Below, piece by piece: positions 41,436-50,236 of a DNA stretch of 64,000 nt (positions within the stretch are counted from its first letter, which is position 1; each line of letters opens with the position of its first letter). The stretch is taken from the NCBI RefSeq assembly GCF_020193655.1, contig NZ_JADYVE010000004.1, positions 248,001 to 312,000 of the forward strand. Direction: 5' to 3'. The position numbers and the translations under genes were made by a program. This DNA comes from Ensifer sp. IC3342. GTDB taxonomy: Bacteria; Pseudomonadota; Alphaproteobacteria; Rhizobiales; Rhizobiaceae. Under the pieces are notes generated by a model. It saw nothing but the letters and a program-made list of their open reading frames with translations, was not told the DNA's origin and did no database searches.

Positions 41436-42089
41436 TCAGGCCACGACAAGAATGACGCCGGTCGCGACCAGCGCCAGGGTCCAGATGAGGTCGAAGTTGA
41501 TCCATGCGGAACGTAGAACCGCAAGACCGACCCACTCGATGATGACGAAGGCGACCGCGGCGGTGACCGCGAGCGTCGCCCCGGTATGGAGCGCCACGGC
41601 CGCCAGAGAGATCGGCAGCGAATTCCCGAGCGGGATGGTCGCGGACGGATCCGCAAGGCAGAGGCCGAGCACAGCGGGGATCAGCATCAGCCCGGCGCCG
41701 TGCCCCATCGCCATAAGGAACGACCAGAGCGCAAGGCCTGCCAGTCCCGTCCGCATGCCGACCCTCACCCGGTGTCGGTGCCCATAGAAGGCATAGTAGC
41801 CGGCGAGGCCGAGAATAAGCGCGGCTGCGAAAAGCTTGAGGCTCCGCAGGTCGACGACTGCGCCGAAGGCGATAAAAGCAGCCAGCACAACCGCAATGGC
41901 GGCGGCATGCCCGGCGGCGATCGGCAGGAGCGACAGCCAGACGATCCTCGAATTTTGCCGATGAAGCCCCAGCGCCACAGCAAAAAGCCAACCCATTGCC
42001 GGATTGATGCCATGAAAGGCACCGAGACCGGCGAGCGAGAGCCACGGCCAGAATTCCGTCATCCATACTGGCGGAGCACGATCCCACAC
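41436..42089 (-). CDS. Multi-pass membrane protein downstream of SBP56
   Basis: 217 aa with about six transmembrane helices. Notable His motifs lie in helices: GAFHGINPAMGWLFAVALG near the N-terminus, AAGHAAAIA, and MAMGHGAGLML, a pattern reminiscent of NicO/UreH-type metal transporters. GTG 42089, four bases after the stop of the selenium-binding protein gene and preceded by GAGGGG, is taken as start; ATG 42062 is the alternative. Tight coupling suggests a joint function in sulfur, selenium or metal handling. Confidence 0.68.
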   Translation of the reverse strand: MWDRAPPVWMTEFWPWLSLAGLGAFHGINPAMGWLFAVALGLHRQNSRIVWLSLLPIAAGHAAAIAVVLAAFIAFGAVVDLRSLKLFAAALILGLAGYYAFYGHRHRVRVGMRTGLAGLALWSFLMAMGHGAGLMLIPAVLGLCLADPSATIPLGNSLPISLAAVALHTGATLAVTAAVAFVIIEWVGLAVLRSAWINFDLIWTLALVATGVILVVA

Positions 42090-42092
42090 CCC

Positions 42093-43487
42093 TCACGGAT
42101 AGCAATAGGAATCGGACGAACAGTCGCCGCCTTCCAGCCGAACCTGATGCGGGCGATGACCCTTCGGCCAATCGACGAAAAAGTTCTCGTCGAAGGAAAT
42201 TCCGCCGTTGTCGCCGACATCCAGTTTCACCATCCACCCGTCGATGCCTTCAGGATAGAATTGCGGGTCGATCGCACCGTAGAGGGAGTTGGTGAAATAG
42301 ACGCGCTTGCCGTCGCGGCTGATTTCCACCATCTGCGGTCCGCCATTGAGCGCGCCGTTCGATGCTTTCGGATGCGTCGCGCGGGACACGATCCCGCCGA
42401 TCCTGACGCGACCGGTCTCCTTCGGTGCGAAGGGATCGGAAACATCATATTGGATCATATCGCCGGTGCCCCAGCAGGAGACGTAAAGGAACCGGTCATC
42501 CATCGACAGGTCGATGTCGGTCACGAGCGGCGCGACCGCGTTGAAGCCCTTGAGCACGGGCGGCAAGAGGTCCGGGTCGGCGGGCTCGGCCGGAATCTCG
42601 ATGATTTTTTTCACAGCCCACTGGCCGCCGTCGCGATACCAGGTCCAGATCGAGGCGGAGAGGTCTTTGAGACTGATGACACAGCCGACGAAGCCATAGG
42701 CCTTGGTGGGATCATGGGCGGGACGCAATTCGAACACGAGTTGGTGCTCTTCGCCGAGATCGATCTCCTGCAGGTGCTTGCGCTTGTGGAGATCCCAGAA
42801 ATGCAGCTTGCGGCCGTATTTCGAGCCGAGCAGCACCTCCGGAACCAGGCCGTTTTCAAACGTATCCGGCGTACCCCACTCGCTGGTGATCATCGTGTCG
42901 TGGCCGAGATGCCACCAGAAATCATAGGCGAGCTTCTGCGGCCCGCGATCCATCTCCCACTGCCCGAGAACGTCGAAGCTGTCGTGGTCGAGCAGGAAGA
43001 TGCCGCCTGGCGCATTGCCGTCGCGATCGGCGAGCGCGTTGACATAGATGCCCTCCGGTCCGCAATGAATGGTGTGCAGCCGGGAATAGTTTGCCTTCTC
43101 GGCAATTTCCGCCGGATCGATCACGCGGACGATCTGCGGATTTTTGGGATCCGGCTTGGTGTCGATGATATGAAGCCGCGATGACCTCAGCCCGGGCACG
43201 ACCAGATAGCGGCGCTCGACGTGGGGATGCGGCGCATTGGGGCAAAGGCAGGAGGAACAGGCGTTCCAGCCGAAGTGATGCAGCTCGTCCCCGACATTCG
43301 GCATGTCGACCTGCCCGACGATCTGCGAGTAGCTCGTGGAGGTCGGATCGACATCGACCACCGCGATTGCATCCGGTCTCTGTCGATCCGGATCGAAGGC
43401 CGCCACATAGGCGATGGTTTCCTTGGGCGCCTTTGCCGCCATGCGCGGTGATGGATAGAAGGAAGAATCGGGTCGCCACGTCGCCAT
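42093..43487 (-). CDS. Selenium-binding protein 56 family / methanethiol oxidase
   Basis: 464 aa, full length for SBP56. Bacterial members include copper-dependent methanethiol oxidase (MtoX), which turns methanethiol into formaldehyde, H2S and H2O2. Conserved features: HHFGWNACSSCLCP with the Cys pair, HPHVERRYLVVPGL, GPEGIYVNAL, and the C-terminal KGHRPHQVRLEGGDCSSD. No signal peptide is evident from ATG 43487, which has GGGGGAG upstream. It is followed at once by a His-rich membrane protein, possibly supplying metal. Confidence 0.88.
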   Translation of the reverse strand: MATWRPDSSFYPSPRMAAKAPKETIAYVAAFDPDRQRPDAIAVVDVDPTSTSYSQIVGQVDMPNVGDELHHFGWNACSSCLCPNAPHPHVERRYLVVPGLRSSRLHIIDTKPDPKNPQIVRVIDPAEIAEKANYSRLHTIHCGPEGIYVNALADRDGNAPGGIFLLDHDSFDVLGQWEMDRGPQKLAYDFWWHLGHDTMITSEWGTPDTFENGLVPEVLLGSKYGRKLHFWDLHKRKHLQEIDLGEEHQLVFELRPAHDPTKAYGFVGCVISLKDLSASIWTWYRDGGQWAVKKIIEIPAEPADPDLLPPVLKGFNAVAPLVTDIDLSMDDRFLYVSCWGTGDMIQYDVSDPFAPKETGRVRIGGIVSRATHPKASNGALNGGPQMVEISRDGKRVYFTNSLYGAIDPQFYPEGIDGWMVKLDVGDNGGISFDENFFVDWPKGHRPHQVRLEGGDCSSDSYCYP

Positions 43488-43529
43488 TTCGTTTTCTCCC
43501 CCAGAGAAGACAATGCGTGGATCCTGATG

Positions 43530-43592
43530 CAAAGCTTAATGCATGTCGCCCAAAAGTGTGCAGCGGTTTTGGGAAAACGACATGCATTAAAG
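43530..43592. repeat. Palindromic repeat, family D
   Basis: TTAATGCATGTCG and CGACATGCATTAA arms (43536-43548 and 43578-43590) enclose a cccaaaagtgtgcagcggttttggg hairpin. Single copy here; the sequence is of a type dispersed in rhizobial genomes. Confidence 0.65.
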
Positions 43593-43669
43593 CAGTTTAG
43601 TAGATGCGGCAAAAACGCGTCGGAAATGCGGCGTCGTGGCCTTATTTCGACGGCAAAGCGAGGGGTTTC

Positions 43670-43969
43670 GTGACGGATTTTGAGTTTGACGCGGAACTCT
43701 GGCTCTATCCGGGGAAGGGCGGCTGGCATTTCGTCACCCTGCCTGCGGAGATCGTACAGCAAATCAAGTTCCTGACCGAACCGAAAAAACGCGGATGGGG
43801 CAGCAAAGCGGTGGTTGCGCGCACCGGCAAGACTGAATGGATGACCTCGATCTTCCCGGACAAGGCCTCGGATTCGTTTCTCCTGCCGGTAAAGGCGGAA
43901 GTTCGGCGACGGGAGAAACTGGCGGCCGGGCAGACCGTCAGGATCGCGTTGATGCTGGATCGCGCCTAG
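43670..43969 (+). CDS. DUF1905 domain-containing protein
   Basis: 99 aa small beta-barrel DUF1905 protein. Hallmarks are FDAELWLYPGKGGWHFVTLP, KRGWGSKAVVARTGKTEWMT, and SIFPDKASDSFLLPVKAEVR. GTG 43670 is chosen because GAGGGG lies five bases upstream; the frame stays open to 43604. Function unknown. Confidence 0.82.
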   Translation: MTDFEFDAELWLYPGKGGWHFVTLPAEIVQQIKFLTEPKKRGWGSKAVVARTGKTEWMTSIFPDKASDSFLLPVKAEVRRREKLAAGQTVRIALMLDRA

Positions 43970-43993
43970 ATCGACGTTGAGCCGAATCGCTAG

Positions 43994-44113
43994 CCCTCAC
44001 CCGAACCCTCTCCCCGCTCGCGGGGAGAGGGGACTTGGGCGGCAGAGCGTCGGCGCGAGTCTCCTTCGCCCCGCTCGCGGGGAGAAGGTGGCCGGCAGGC
44101 CGGATGAGGGGCA
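43994..44113. repeat. GC hairpin repeat, family C copy 3
   Basis: CCCTCACCCGAACCCTCTCC then CGCTCGCGGGGAGAGGGGACT, and a second hairpin around GCCCCGCTCGCGGGGAGAAGG, ending CCGGATGAGGGGC. It lies between DUF1905 and the end of phnF. Confidence 0.75.
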
Positions 44114-44136
44114 TTTAATGGGACTCGCCGCTCCAA

Positions 44137-44874
44137 CTACGTCTCAATTCTCAGCTTCATCCGGTCGGCGGCAAAGCGCGTGCGCGAAAATTCGACCGGT
44201 TTGCCATCGAGATCGGCGTTCACCGACTGCGCTTCCATCACGATCGCACCGGGCGACAGCTTCAACAGAGACAGCTCGTCCGCATCGGCATGCCGCGCAA
44301 CGAGTTCCGTCGAAACGCGAACATAGTCGTCGAGCCCCTGCGCGGCAAAAGCCTTTGTAACGGAGCCGAGGCGGGAATATTCCTCGACCATCCTCGGAAA
44401 GCGGTCGGCGGGGTAGTAGCTGACCGACGTCGACAGCGGCCGGCCGTCGCCGCTGCTCACGGTCCTGAGTTCTATGAGCAGGGAGCCGGGCGAAACAGCA
44501 AGGGCGGCCGCGATCTCGCCGCTCGCCGGCACTTCCGCATGGCCAAGCAGCCGGGTGGCGATCTCCTTCACCTGCCGGCCGAGCCCTTGAGAAAAACGGG
44601 TGCGCCGCGAGATCGGATAGCTGACGCGATCCTTGCGTTCGATCATGGTGCCCCGCCCCTGCAGGGCGCGGACGAGCCCCTCCTCCGCGAGCGCGGCGAG
44701 CGCGCTGCGAACCGTGTGGCGATTGACGCCGAACTCCCGCGCCAGCGTCATTTCCGGCGGCACCATGCCGGTGGCGTCATAATCGCCGTTGCTGATCGAA
44801 AGCCGGATGCGGTCGGCGATCTGCCGCCAGAGCGCTACGCCGGTCTGCCTTTCGACGATTTTCTTCAACGCCAT
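44137..44874 (-). CDS. phnF: Phosphonate metabolism GntR-family regulator PhnF
   Basis: 245 aa HutC-subfamily GntR regulator. Winged HTH at residues 15-80 (PPEMTLAREFGVNRHTVRSA, LVRALQGRGTMI), then the UbiC transcription regulator-associated effector domain (about 95-240, SVSYYPADRFPRMVEEY). Divergent from phnG, the normal position for PhnF in rhizobia. ATG 44874 fits the family start KKIVERQTGVALWRQIAD. Confidence 0.92.
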   Translation of the reverse strand: MALKKIVERQTGVALWRQIADRIRLSISNGDYDATGMVPPEMTLAREFGVNRHTVRSALAALAEEGLVRALQGRGTMIERKDRVSYPISRRTRFSQGLGRQVKEIATRLLGHAEVPASGEIAAALAVSPGSLLIELRTVSSGDGRPLSTSVSYYPADRFPRMVEEYSRLGSVTKAFAAQGLDDYVRVSTELVARHADADELSLLKLSPGAIVMEAQSVNADLDGKPVEFSRTRFAADRMKLRIET

Positions 44875-44968
44875 TTTCTTCGCCCCAATTTCTGCGGCCC
44901 CAATTTTCCCCGCCAATGTCACAAGCCTGTCATTTGCGGAGGCTAAGGAAAGATATAAGATGTATAGT

Positions 44969-44986
44969 TGTCTAGATCAATAGACA
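44969..44986. promoter_or_regulatory. Candidate PhnF operator
   Basis: Inverted repeat TGTCTA-GATCAA-TAGACA, preceded by TGTATAG, in the AT-rich 126 bases between phnF and phnG. GT-N-TA sites are typical of HutC-type GntR regulators. No experiment visible to me. Confidence 0.5.
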
Positions 44987-45000
44987 TTTTGGAGTGAAGG

Positions 45001-45471
45001 ATGGACGCAAACAAGGAACAGGCGCTGCCGGAGGCCGCCGCCCAACGCCGAGAAGGCATGCGGCTTCTCGCCCGCGCCACGCTCGCAGAACTTGTCGACG
45101 CTTGGGAAGCTATCGCCGACAGGCTGGACGTTGCGCCGGTCCGTGGCCCGGAAACGGGTCTCGTCATGGTGCGCGGCCGGATCGGCGGCGGAGGGGACGC
45201 CTTCAATCTCGGCGAGGCGACCGTGTCGCGCGCCACGGTCAGGCTCGCCAGCGGCGAGATCGGTCACGGCCAGATGCTCGGCACCGACAAGGAACGCGCC
45301 CGCTTTGCCGCGATCTTCGATGCACTCTTCCAGACTGAAAAGCATCGCCCGGCAGTCGAAGCGCTGCACCGGCAGATCGCCGCCCGCATCGATGCTGAAG
45401 ACCGTCGCAGAGCGGAAGAAACCGCCGCAACCCGCGTCGACTTCTTCACCATGGTCCGGGGAGACGACTGA
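45001..45471 (+). CDS. phnG: C-P lyase subunit PhnG
   Basis: 156 aa subunit of the PhnGHIJ core complex that breaks the C-P bond of phosphonates. PhnG family features: RREGMRLLARATLAELVDAW, LVMVRGRIGGGGDAFNLGEA, and GHGQMLGTDKERARFAAI. GGAG lies seven bases before the ATG. One-base overlap with phnH. Confidence 0.94.
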   Translation: MDANKEQALPEAAAQRREGMRLLARATLAELVDAWEAIADRLDVAPVRGPETGLVMVRGRIGGGGDAFNLGEATVSRATVRLASGEIGHGQMLGTDKERARFAAIFDALFQTEKHRPAVEALHRQIAARIDAEDRRRAEETAATRVDFFTMVRGDD

Positions 45472-46079
45472 TGGCCGCGCAGTCGCAAATCTACGCCGGC
45501 GCTTTCGCCGATCCGGTATTCCAGGCGCAATCCGTGTTTCGTGCGCTGATGGATAGCTTCGCTCGCCCGGGCACGATTGCCAGCCTCGCGGCGGTGGCCT
45601 CGCCGCCCTCGCCCCTCGGCAAGGCCAGCGGCGCCGTCGCGCTGACGCTCTGCGACCACGATACCCCCGTATGGCTTTCCCCGGCGCTCAGCAAGTCCGC
45701 CGTGCCGCAATGGATCGCCTTCCACACGGGTGCGCCGATGACCGAGACGAAGGATAGCGCCCGCTTCGCCTTCATCGAGAAGAGTGGAGCCGTGCCGAGC
45801 TTCGATCAGTTCGCGCTCGGCACGCAGGAATATCCCGACCGATCGACGACGCTGGTGATCGAGGTCGAGGCGCTGACCAGAGGCTCGCCGCTTATCGCGA
45901 AAGGCCCGGGAATTAAGGACGAAACGATCGTCGCGCCGCAAGGCCTTCCTGATCTCTTCCTCGATTTCTGGACGGACAACAGGGCGATCTTCCCGCGCGG
46001 CATCGATCTCATCCTGACGGCGGGCGACGCGGTGCTCTGCCTGCCGCGCACGACCAAACTCTCCGCCAGGGAGGCGTAA
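45471..46079 (+). CDS. phnH: C-P lyase subunit PhnH
   Basis: 202 aa core subunit. Matches PhnH at QAQSVFRALMDSFARPGTIA, ALTLCDHDTPVWLSPAL, and the C-terminal GIDLILTAGDAVLCLPRTTK. Its start overlaps the phnG stop (TGATG), giving translational coupling. phnI starts 2 bases after its stop. Confidence 0.94.
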   Translation: MAAQSQIYAGAFADPVFQAQSVFRALMDSFARPGTIASLAAVASPPSPLGKASGAVALTLCDHDTPVWLSPALSKSAVPQWIAFHTGAPMTETKDSARFAFIEKSGAVPSFDQFALGTQEYPDRSTTLVIEVEALTRGSPLIAKGPGIKDETIVAPQGLPDLFLDFWTDNRAIFPRGIDLILTAGDAVLCLPRTTKLSAREA

Positions 46080-46081
46080 TC

Positions 46082-47188
46082 ATGTATGTAGCCGTCAAGG
46101 GCGGGGAAGCCGCCATTGCCAATGCCCACCGCCTGCTCGCCGACCGCCGCCGCGGCGACCGTTCGCTGCCCTCGATTACCATCGAGCAGGTCGTCGAACA
46201 ACTCGGGCTCGCCGTCGATCGCGTGATGGCCGAGGCTTCGCTTTACGACAGGGCGCTTGCGGCGCTCGCCGTGCGCCAGGCGCGCGGCGACATGATCGAG
46301 GCGATCTTCATCCTGCGCGCCTACCGCACGACGCTGCCGCGCTTCGGCTATTCCGAGCCGGTCGACACGGCGAACATGAAGGTCGAGCGCCGCGTCTCGG
46401 CAACCTACAAGGACCTGCCCGGCGGCCAGCTTCTTGGACCCACCTTCGACTACACCCACCGCCTGCTCGACCCATCGCTGATCGCGGACGAGACGGTCCC
46501 TGAGCCGGCGGTCAAGGAGCCCGGCGAGCATGTCATGCGTGTTTCCGATATCCTTGATGGCGAGGGCCTCATCGAGGGCGACGGCCGGATGCCGGAAGGC
46601 CACGTGATGGGCGATCTCACGCGCGAGCCGATGGAATTCCCGATGGCGCGCGACCTTCGCCTGCAGGCTCTTGCCCGCGGCGACGAAGGCTTTCTGCTGG
46701 CGCTCGCCTATTCCACCCAGCGCGGCTACGGCCGCACCCACCCCTTCGTCGGCGAGGTCCGGATCGGCGAGGTCGAGGTTGAACTGGACCTGCCGGAACT
46801 CGGCTTCGCCGTCTCTCTCGGCGTCATCCGCGTCACCGAATGCCAGATGGTCAACCAGTTCAAGGGCTCGGCCAAACAGCCGCCGCAGTTCACCCGCGGC
46901 TATGGCCTCGTCTTCGGCCAGAGCGAGCGCAAGGCCATGTCGATGTCGCTCGTCGACCGGGCGCTCAGGACCGACGAGTTCAGCGAGGACATCGTCGCCC
47001 CCGCCCAGGATCAGGAATTCGTCATCTCGCATGCGGACAATGTCCAGGCGACCGGCTTCGTCGAGCATCTGAAGCTACCACACTATGTCGACTTCCAGGC
47101 CGAGCTCGACCTGGTGCGCTGCATGCGCCGGGAATACGGGGCCGCCCGCACAGGCGGCGAGGACGGCATGAAGGAGGCCACCGAATGA
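46082..47188 (+). CDS. phnI: C-P lyase subunit PhnI
   Basis: 368 aa core subunit with nucleosidase activity on ATP to form the ribose-phosphonate intermediate. Typical starts MYVAVKGGEAAIANAHRLLA, then YDRALAALAVRQARGDMIEA, DYTHRLLDPSLIADE and ALAYSTQRGYGRTHPFVGEV. Ends by 4-base overlap (ATGA) with phnJ. Confidence 0.95.
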   Translation: MYVAVKGGEAAIANAHRLLADRRRGDRSLPSITIEQVVEQLGLAVDRVMAEASLYDRALAALAVRQARGDMIEAIFILRAYRTTLPRFGYSEPVDTANMKVERRVSATYKDLPGGQLLGPTFDYTHRLLDPSLIADETVPEPAVKEPGEHVMRVSDILDGEGLIEGDGRMPEGHVMGDLTREPMEFPMARDLRLQALARGDEGFLLALAYSTQRGYGRTHPFVGEVRIGEVEVELDLPELGFAVSLGVIRVTECQMVNQFKGSAKQPPQFTRGYGLVFGQSERKAMSMSLVDRALRTDEFSEDIVAPAQDQEFVISHADNVQATGFVEHLKLPHYVDFQAELDLVRCMRREYGAARTGGEDGMKEATE

Positions 47189-48078
47189 ACGACCTTGCCA
47201 CCTACAATTTCGCATATCTCGACGAACAGACGAAGCGCATGATCCGCCGGGCGATCCTGAAAGCGATCGCCATCCCCGGCTACCAGGTGCCTTTCGCCTC
47301 GCGCGAAATGCCGATGCCCTATGGCTGGGGCACCGGTGGCGTGCAGGTGACCGCCTCGATCCTCGGGCCCGACGACGTTTTGAAGGTCGTCGACCAGGGC
47401 GCCGACGATACGACCAATGCCGTCTCGATCCGCGCCTTCTTCCAGAAAGTCGCCAATGTCGCGGCAACGACGCGGACAAAGGAGGCGACCATCATCCAGA
47501 CCCGCCACCGCATTCCCGAGGAGACGTTGAGGGAAGGCCAGACGCTCGTCTATCAGGTGCCGATCCCGGAGCCCTTGCGCTTCCTCGAGCCGCGCGAGAC
47601 CGAGACGCGCAAGATGCATGCGCTCGAGGAATATGGCCTCATGCATGTGAAGCTCTACGAGGACATCGCCCGCAACGGCCATATCGCCACGACCTATGCC
47701 TATCCGGTCAAGGTCGAGGGTCGCTACGTCATGGACCCGTCGCCGACGCCGAAATTCGACAATCCGAAGATGCACATGTCGGAGGCCTTGCAACTCTTCG
47801 GCGCCGGCCGGGAGAAGCGCATCTATGCGGTGCCACCCTATACCGAGGTGGTCAGCCTCGATTTCGAGGATCATCCCTTCGAGATCCAGAAGTTCGACAA
47901 GCCCTGCGCGCTCTGCGGCGCCGAGAATGTCTATCTCGACGAGGTGGTGCTCGACGACAAGGGCGGACGCATGTTCGTCTGCTCCGATACCGACCATTGC
48001 GAAGACCGGCGCGCGCACGGCCATGCCGGCGCCATGCTCGCCCGCCCAACGCCAGAAAGCCAGGAGGCCGCAGAATGA
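47185..48078 (+). CDS. phnJ: C-P lyase catalytic subunit PhnJ
   Basis: 297 aa radical SAM subunit cleaving the C-P bond. The four conserved Cys of the Fe-S cluster and thiyl radical are present: CALCGAENVYLDEVV and MFVCSDTDHCED near the C-terminus. AAGGAGG precedes ATG 47185. The frame remains open upstream to 46840, but that part is inside phnI. Overlaps phnK by 4 bases. Confidence 0.95.
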   Translation: MNDLATYNFAYLDEQTKRMIRRAILKAIAIPGYQVPFASREMPMPYGWGTGGVQVTASILGPDDVLKVVDQGADDTTNAVSIRAFFQKVANVAATTRTKEATIIQTRHRIPEETLREGQTLVYQVPIPEPLRFLEPRETETRKMHALEEYGLMHVKLYEDIARNGHIATTYAYPVKVEGRYVMDPSPTPKFDNPKMHMSEALQLFGAGREKRIYAVPPYTEVVSLDFEDHPFEIQKFDKPCALCGAENVYLDEVVLDDKGGRMFVCSDTDHCEDRRAHGHAGAMLARPTPESQEAAE

Positions 48079-48851
48079 GCGCCGTTCCGCTTCTCAAAGT
48101 CAACGACGTCTCGAAATTCTACGGCAGCCGCATCGGGTGCCGCAACGTCTCCTTCGAGCTCTATCCGGGCGAAGTGCTGGCGATCGTCGGCGAATCCGGT
48201 TCCGGAAAGACGACGCTTCTGTCCTGCCTCTCGACCCGGCTGATGCCGACCTCGGGCATCGTCGAATACCACATGCGCGACGGCCAGTATCGGGATCTCG
48301 CACGCTTGAGCGAGGCCGAGCGGCGCTTCATGATGCGCACCGACTGGGGTTTCGTCCACCAGAACCCGGCGGACGGGCTCCGGATGACCGTTTCGGCCGG
48401 CGCCAATGTCGGCGAGCGGTTGATGGCCGTCGGCGACCGCCACTACGGCAACATTCGCGCAACCGCCGGCGACTGGCTGAAGCGCGTCGAAATCGACGAG
48501 GACCGGATCGACGACCAGCCGCGCGCCTTTTCCGGCGGCATGCGCCAGCGCCTGCAGATCGCCCGCAATCTCGTCACCTCGCCACGCCTCGTGTTCATGG
48601 ACGAGCCGACCGGCGGTCTCGACGTGTCAGTGCAGGCGCGCCTGCTCGACCTCGTGCGCGGGCTCGTCCACGACCTTGGGCTTGCCGCCATTATCGTCAC
48701 CCACGATCTCGCCGTGGCGCGGCTGCTGTCACACCGGATGATGGTGATGAAGGACGGCGCCGTCATCGAGCAGGGATTGACCGACCGGGTGCTCGACGAC
48801 CCGCGCGAGCCCTACACCCAGCTTCTCGTTTCTTCGATTTTGCAGGTCTGA
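48075..48851 (+). CDS. phnK: C-P lyase system ABC-type ATPase PhnK
   Basis: 258 aa ATP-binding protein that docks on the C-P lyase core. Walker A GESGSGKTTLLSC, signature FSGGMRQRLQIARN, Walker B RLVFMDEPTGGLD, and the PhnK-type C-terminus REPYTQLLVSSILQV. AGGAGG lies before ATG 48075. Separated from phnL by a 65-base gap holding a palindromic repeat. Confidence 0.94.
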   Translation: MSAVPLLKVNDVSKFYGSRIGCRNVSFELYPGEVLAIVGESGSGKTTLLSCLSTRLMPTSGIVEYHMRDGQYRDLARLSEAERRFMMRTDWGFVHQNPADGLRMTVSAGANVGERLMAVGDRHYGNIRATAGDWLKRVEIDEDRIDDQPRAFSGGMRQRLQIARNLVTSPRLVFMDEPTGGLDVSVQARLLDLVRGLVHDLGLAAIIVTHDLAVARLLSHRMMVMKDGAVIEQGLTDRVLDDPREPYTQLLVSSILQV

Positions 48852-48902
48852 CGCATGATCCCGAAAAGTGATTTCCGGTCTTCGGACAAGATCATGCGCA
48901 AA
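48852..48902. repeat. Palindromic repeat, family E
   Basis: GCATGATCCCGAAAAGTG and CGGACAAGATCATGCGC form an imperfect hairpin of about 50 bases. It is a common rhizobial intergenic palindrome, here inserted within the phn operon between phnK and phnL. Confidence 0.7.
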
Positions 48903-48916
48903 GGAAAGTAAAGGTC

Positions 48917-49624
48917 ATGGCTACTCCACTCGTTGTTTCAGAAGTTGCCAAAAGCTTCACCATGCACCTGCGCGACGGCGTCCGCCTGCCTGTGGTCGCC
49001 AATGTCTCCTTCTCGGTAAAGGCCGGCGAATGCGTCGTGCTCGGCGGCCCCTCGGGCGTCGGCAAGAGCTCGATCCTCAAGATGCTCTACGGCAATTACG
49101 GCGTCGACGAAGGCCAGATCCTGATGGAGCATGACGGTCGATTGGTAAATCTTGCGACGGCAGAGCCCCGTATGGTGCTCGACGTGCGCCGCACGACGCT
49201 TGGCTATGTCAGCCAGTTCCTGCGTGTCGTCCCGCGCGTCTCCGCCCTCGACATCGTCGCCGAACCACTGCAGGCGCGCGGGGTCGCTGCCGAGGAAGCG
49301 CGGGAGCGGGCGGCGGAACTGCTCGCAAAACTCAACCTGCCGAAGGAACTCTGGGCCCTGCCGCCGGCCACCTTCTCCGGCGGCGAGCAGCAGCGGGTCA
49401 ACATCGCCCGCGGCTTCATCACCGGCCATAAGATCCTGCTGCTCGACGAACCGACCGCCTCGCTCGACGCGAAGAACCGGGCCGTCGTCGTCGAGATGAT
49501 CGCCGAGAAGAAGGCGGAAGGTACGGCTCTGGTCGGCATTTTCCACGACGAGGAAGTGCGTGACGCGGTCGCCGACCGCATCATCGACGTTTCCGAATTC
49601 TCGCCAAGGAAGCAGGCGGCATGA
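48917..49624 (+). CDS. phnL: C-P lyase system ABC-type ATPase PhnL
   Basis: 235 aa ATPase, paralogue of PhnK. Walker [15 protein letters not shown], signature [14 protein letters not shown], Walker [13 protein letters not shown], and a PhnL-typical [18 protein letters not shown]. Overlaps the next gene by 4 bases. Role: required for phosphonate use in vivo together with PhnK. Confidence 0.93.
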   Translation: MATPLVVSEVAKSFTMHLRDGVRLPVVANVSFSVKAGECVVLGGPSGVGKSSILKMLYGNYGVDEGQILMEHDGRLVNLATAEPRMVLDVRRTTLGYVSQFLRVVPRVSALDIVAEPLQARGVAAEEARERAAELLAKLNLPKELWALPPATFSGGEQQRVNIARGFITGHKILLLDEPTASLDAKNRAVVVEMIAEKKAEGTALVGIFHDEEVRDAVADRIIDVSEFSPRKQAA

Positions 49625-50235
49625 GCCAGAAACTCGGCATCGAACCTTTCATTCATCCGACCGCCCGCGTGGTGAATTCAACGCTCGGCCGCTACACGGA
49701 AGTCCAGGAGCGCTCGCGTCTCGACGAGGTCGAGTTCGGCGACTACTCCTACGTCATGCAGGACGGCTCGATCTGGTGCGCGACGATCGGAAAGTTCGTC
49801 AATATCGCCGCCTCGGTGCGCATCAACGCCACCAACCATCCGACGTGGCGCGCGACGCTGCACCATTTCACCTATCGTGCACCGAACTATTGGGACGATG
49901 CCGACCTCGATCATGATCTCTTCGCCTGGCGGCGGCAGAACCGGGTAACGATCGGCCATGATGTCTGGATCGGCCACGGCGCGACGATCCTGCCGGGGGT
50001 CACCGTCGGCAACGGCGCGGTGATCGGCGCCGGCGCCGTGGTTTCCAAGGACGTCGCCCCCTACACGATCGTCGGCGGCGTTCCCGCGAAGCTCATCCGC
50101 GAGCGGTTTACGGCCGAGATCGGCCGAGGCATGGATCGGCTCGCTTGGTGGGATTGGGAGCACGCTAAGCTGCGGCGCGCGCTCGACGATTTCCGTCATC
50201 TGACCGCCGAGGAATTTCTCGTCCGTTACGGTTGA
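49621..50235 (+). CDS. Phosphonate-cluster hexapeptide acyltransferase
   Basis: 204 aa left-handed beta-helix transferase of the phn-associated DapH/DapD/GlmU-related family (TIGR03308 type). Hexapeptide repeats run from about residue 12 to 155 ([60 protein letters not shown]). Overlaps phnL by 4 bases (ATGA). Probably modifies a phosphonate or intermediate. Convergent with DUF922, whose stop lies one base away; phnC, D, E and M are not next. Confidence 0.9.
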   Translation: MSQKLGIEPFIHPTARVVNSTLGRYTEVQERSRLDEVEFGDYSYVMQDGSIWCATIGKFVNIAASVRINATNHPTWRATLHHFTYRAPNYWDDADLDHDLFAWRRQNRVTIGHDVWIGHGATILPGVTVGNGAVIGAGAVVSKDVAPYTIVGGVPAKLIRERFTAEIGRGMDRLAWWDWEHAKLRRALDDFRHLTAEEFLVRYG

Positions 50236-50236
50236 T

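Noticed and set aside
39821..41656. 611-codon open frame on the minus strand
   Set aside because: Antisense to the methylmalonyl-CoA mutase gene, Arg/Asp-rich and without any motif.
41586..43184. 532-codon open frame on the plus strand
   Set aside because: Antisense to the membrane protein and SBP56 genes; no domain, no ribosome site.
39106..44113. CRISPR-like repeats from the recurring GC hairpins
   Set aside because: Copies are 5 kb apart, not regularly spaced and contain no spacers; they are dispersed intergenic palindromes.
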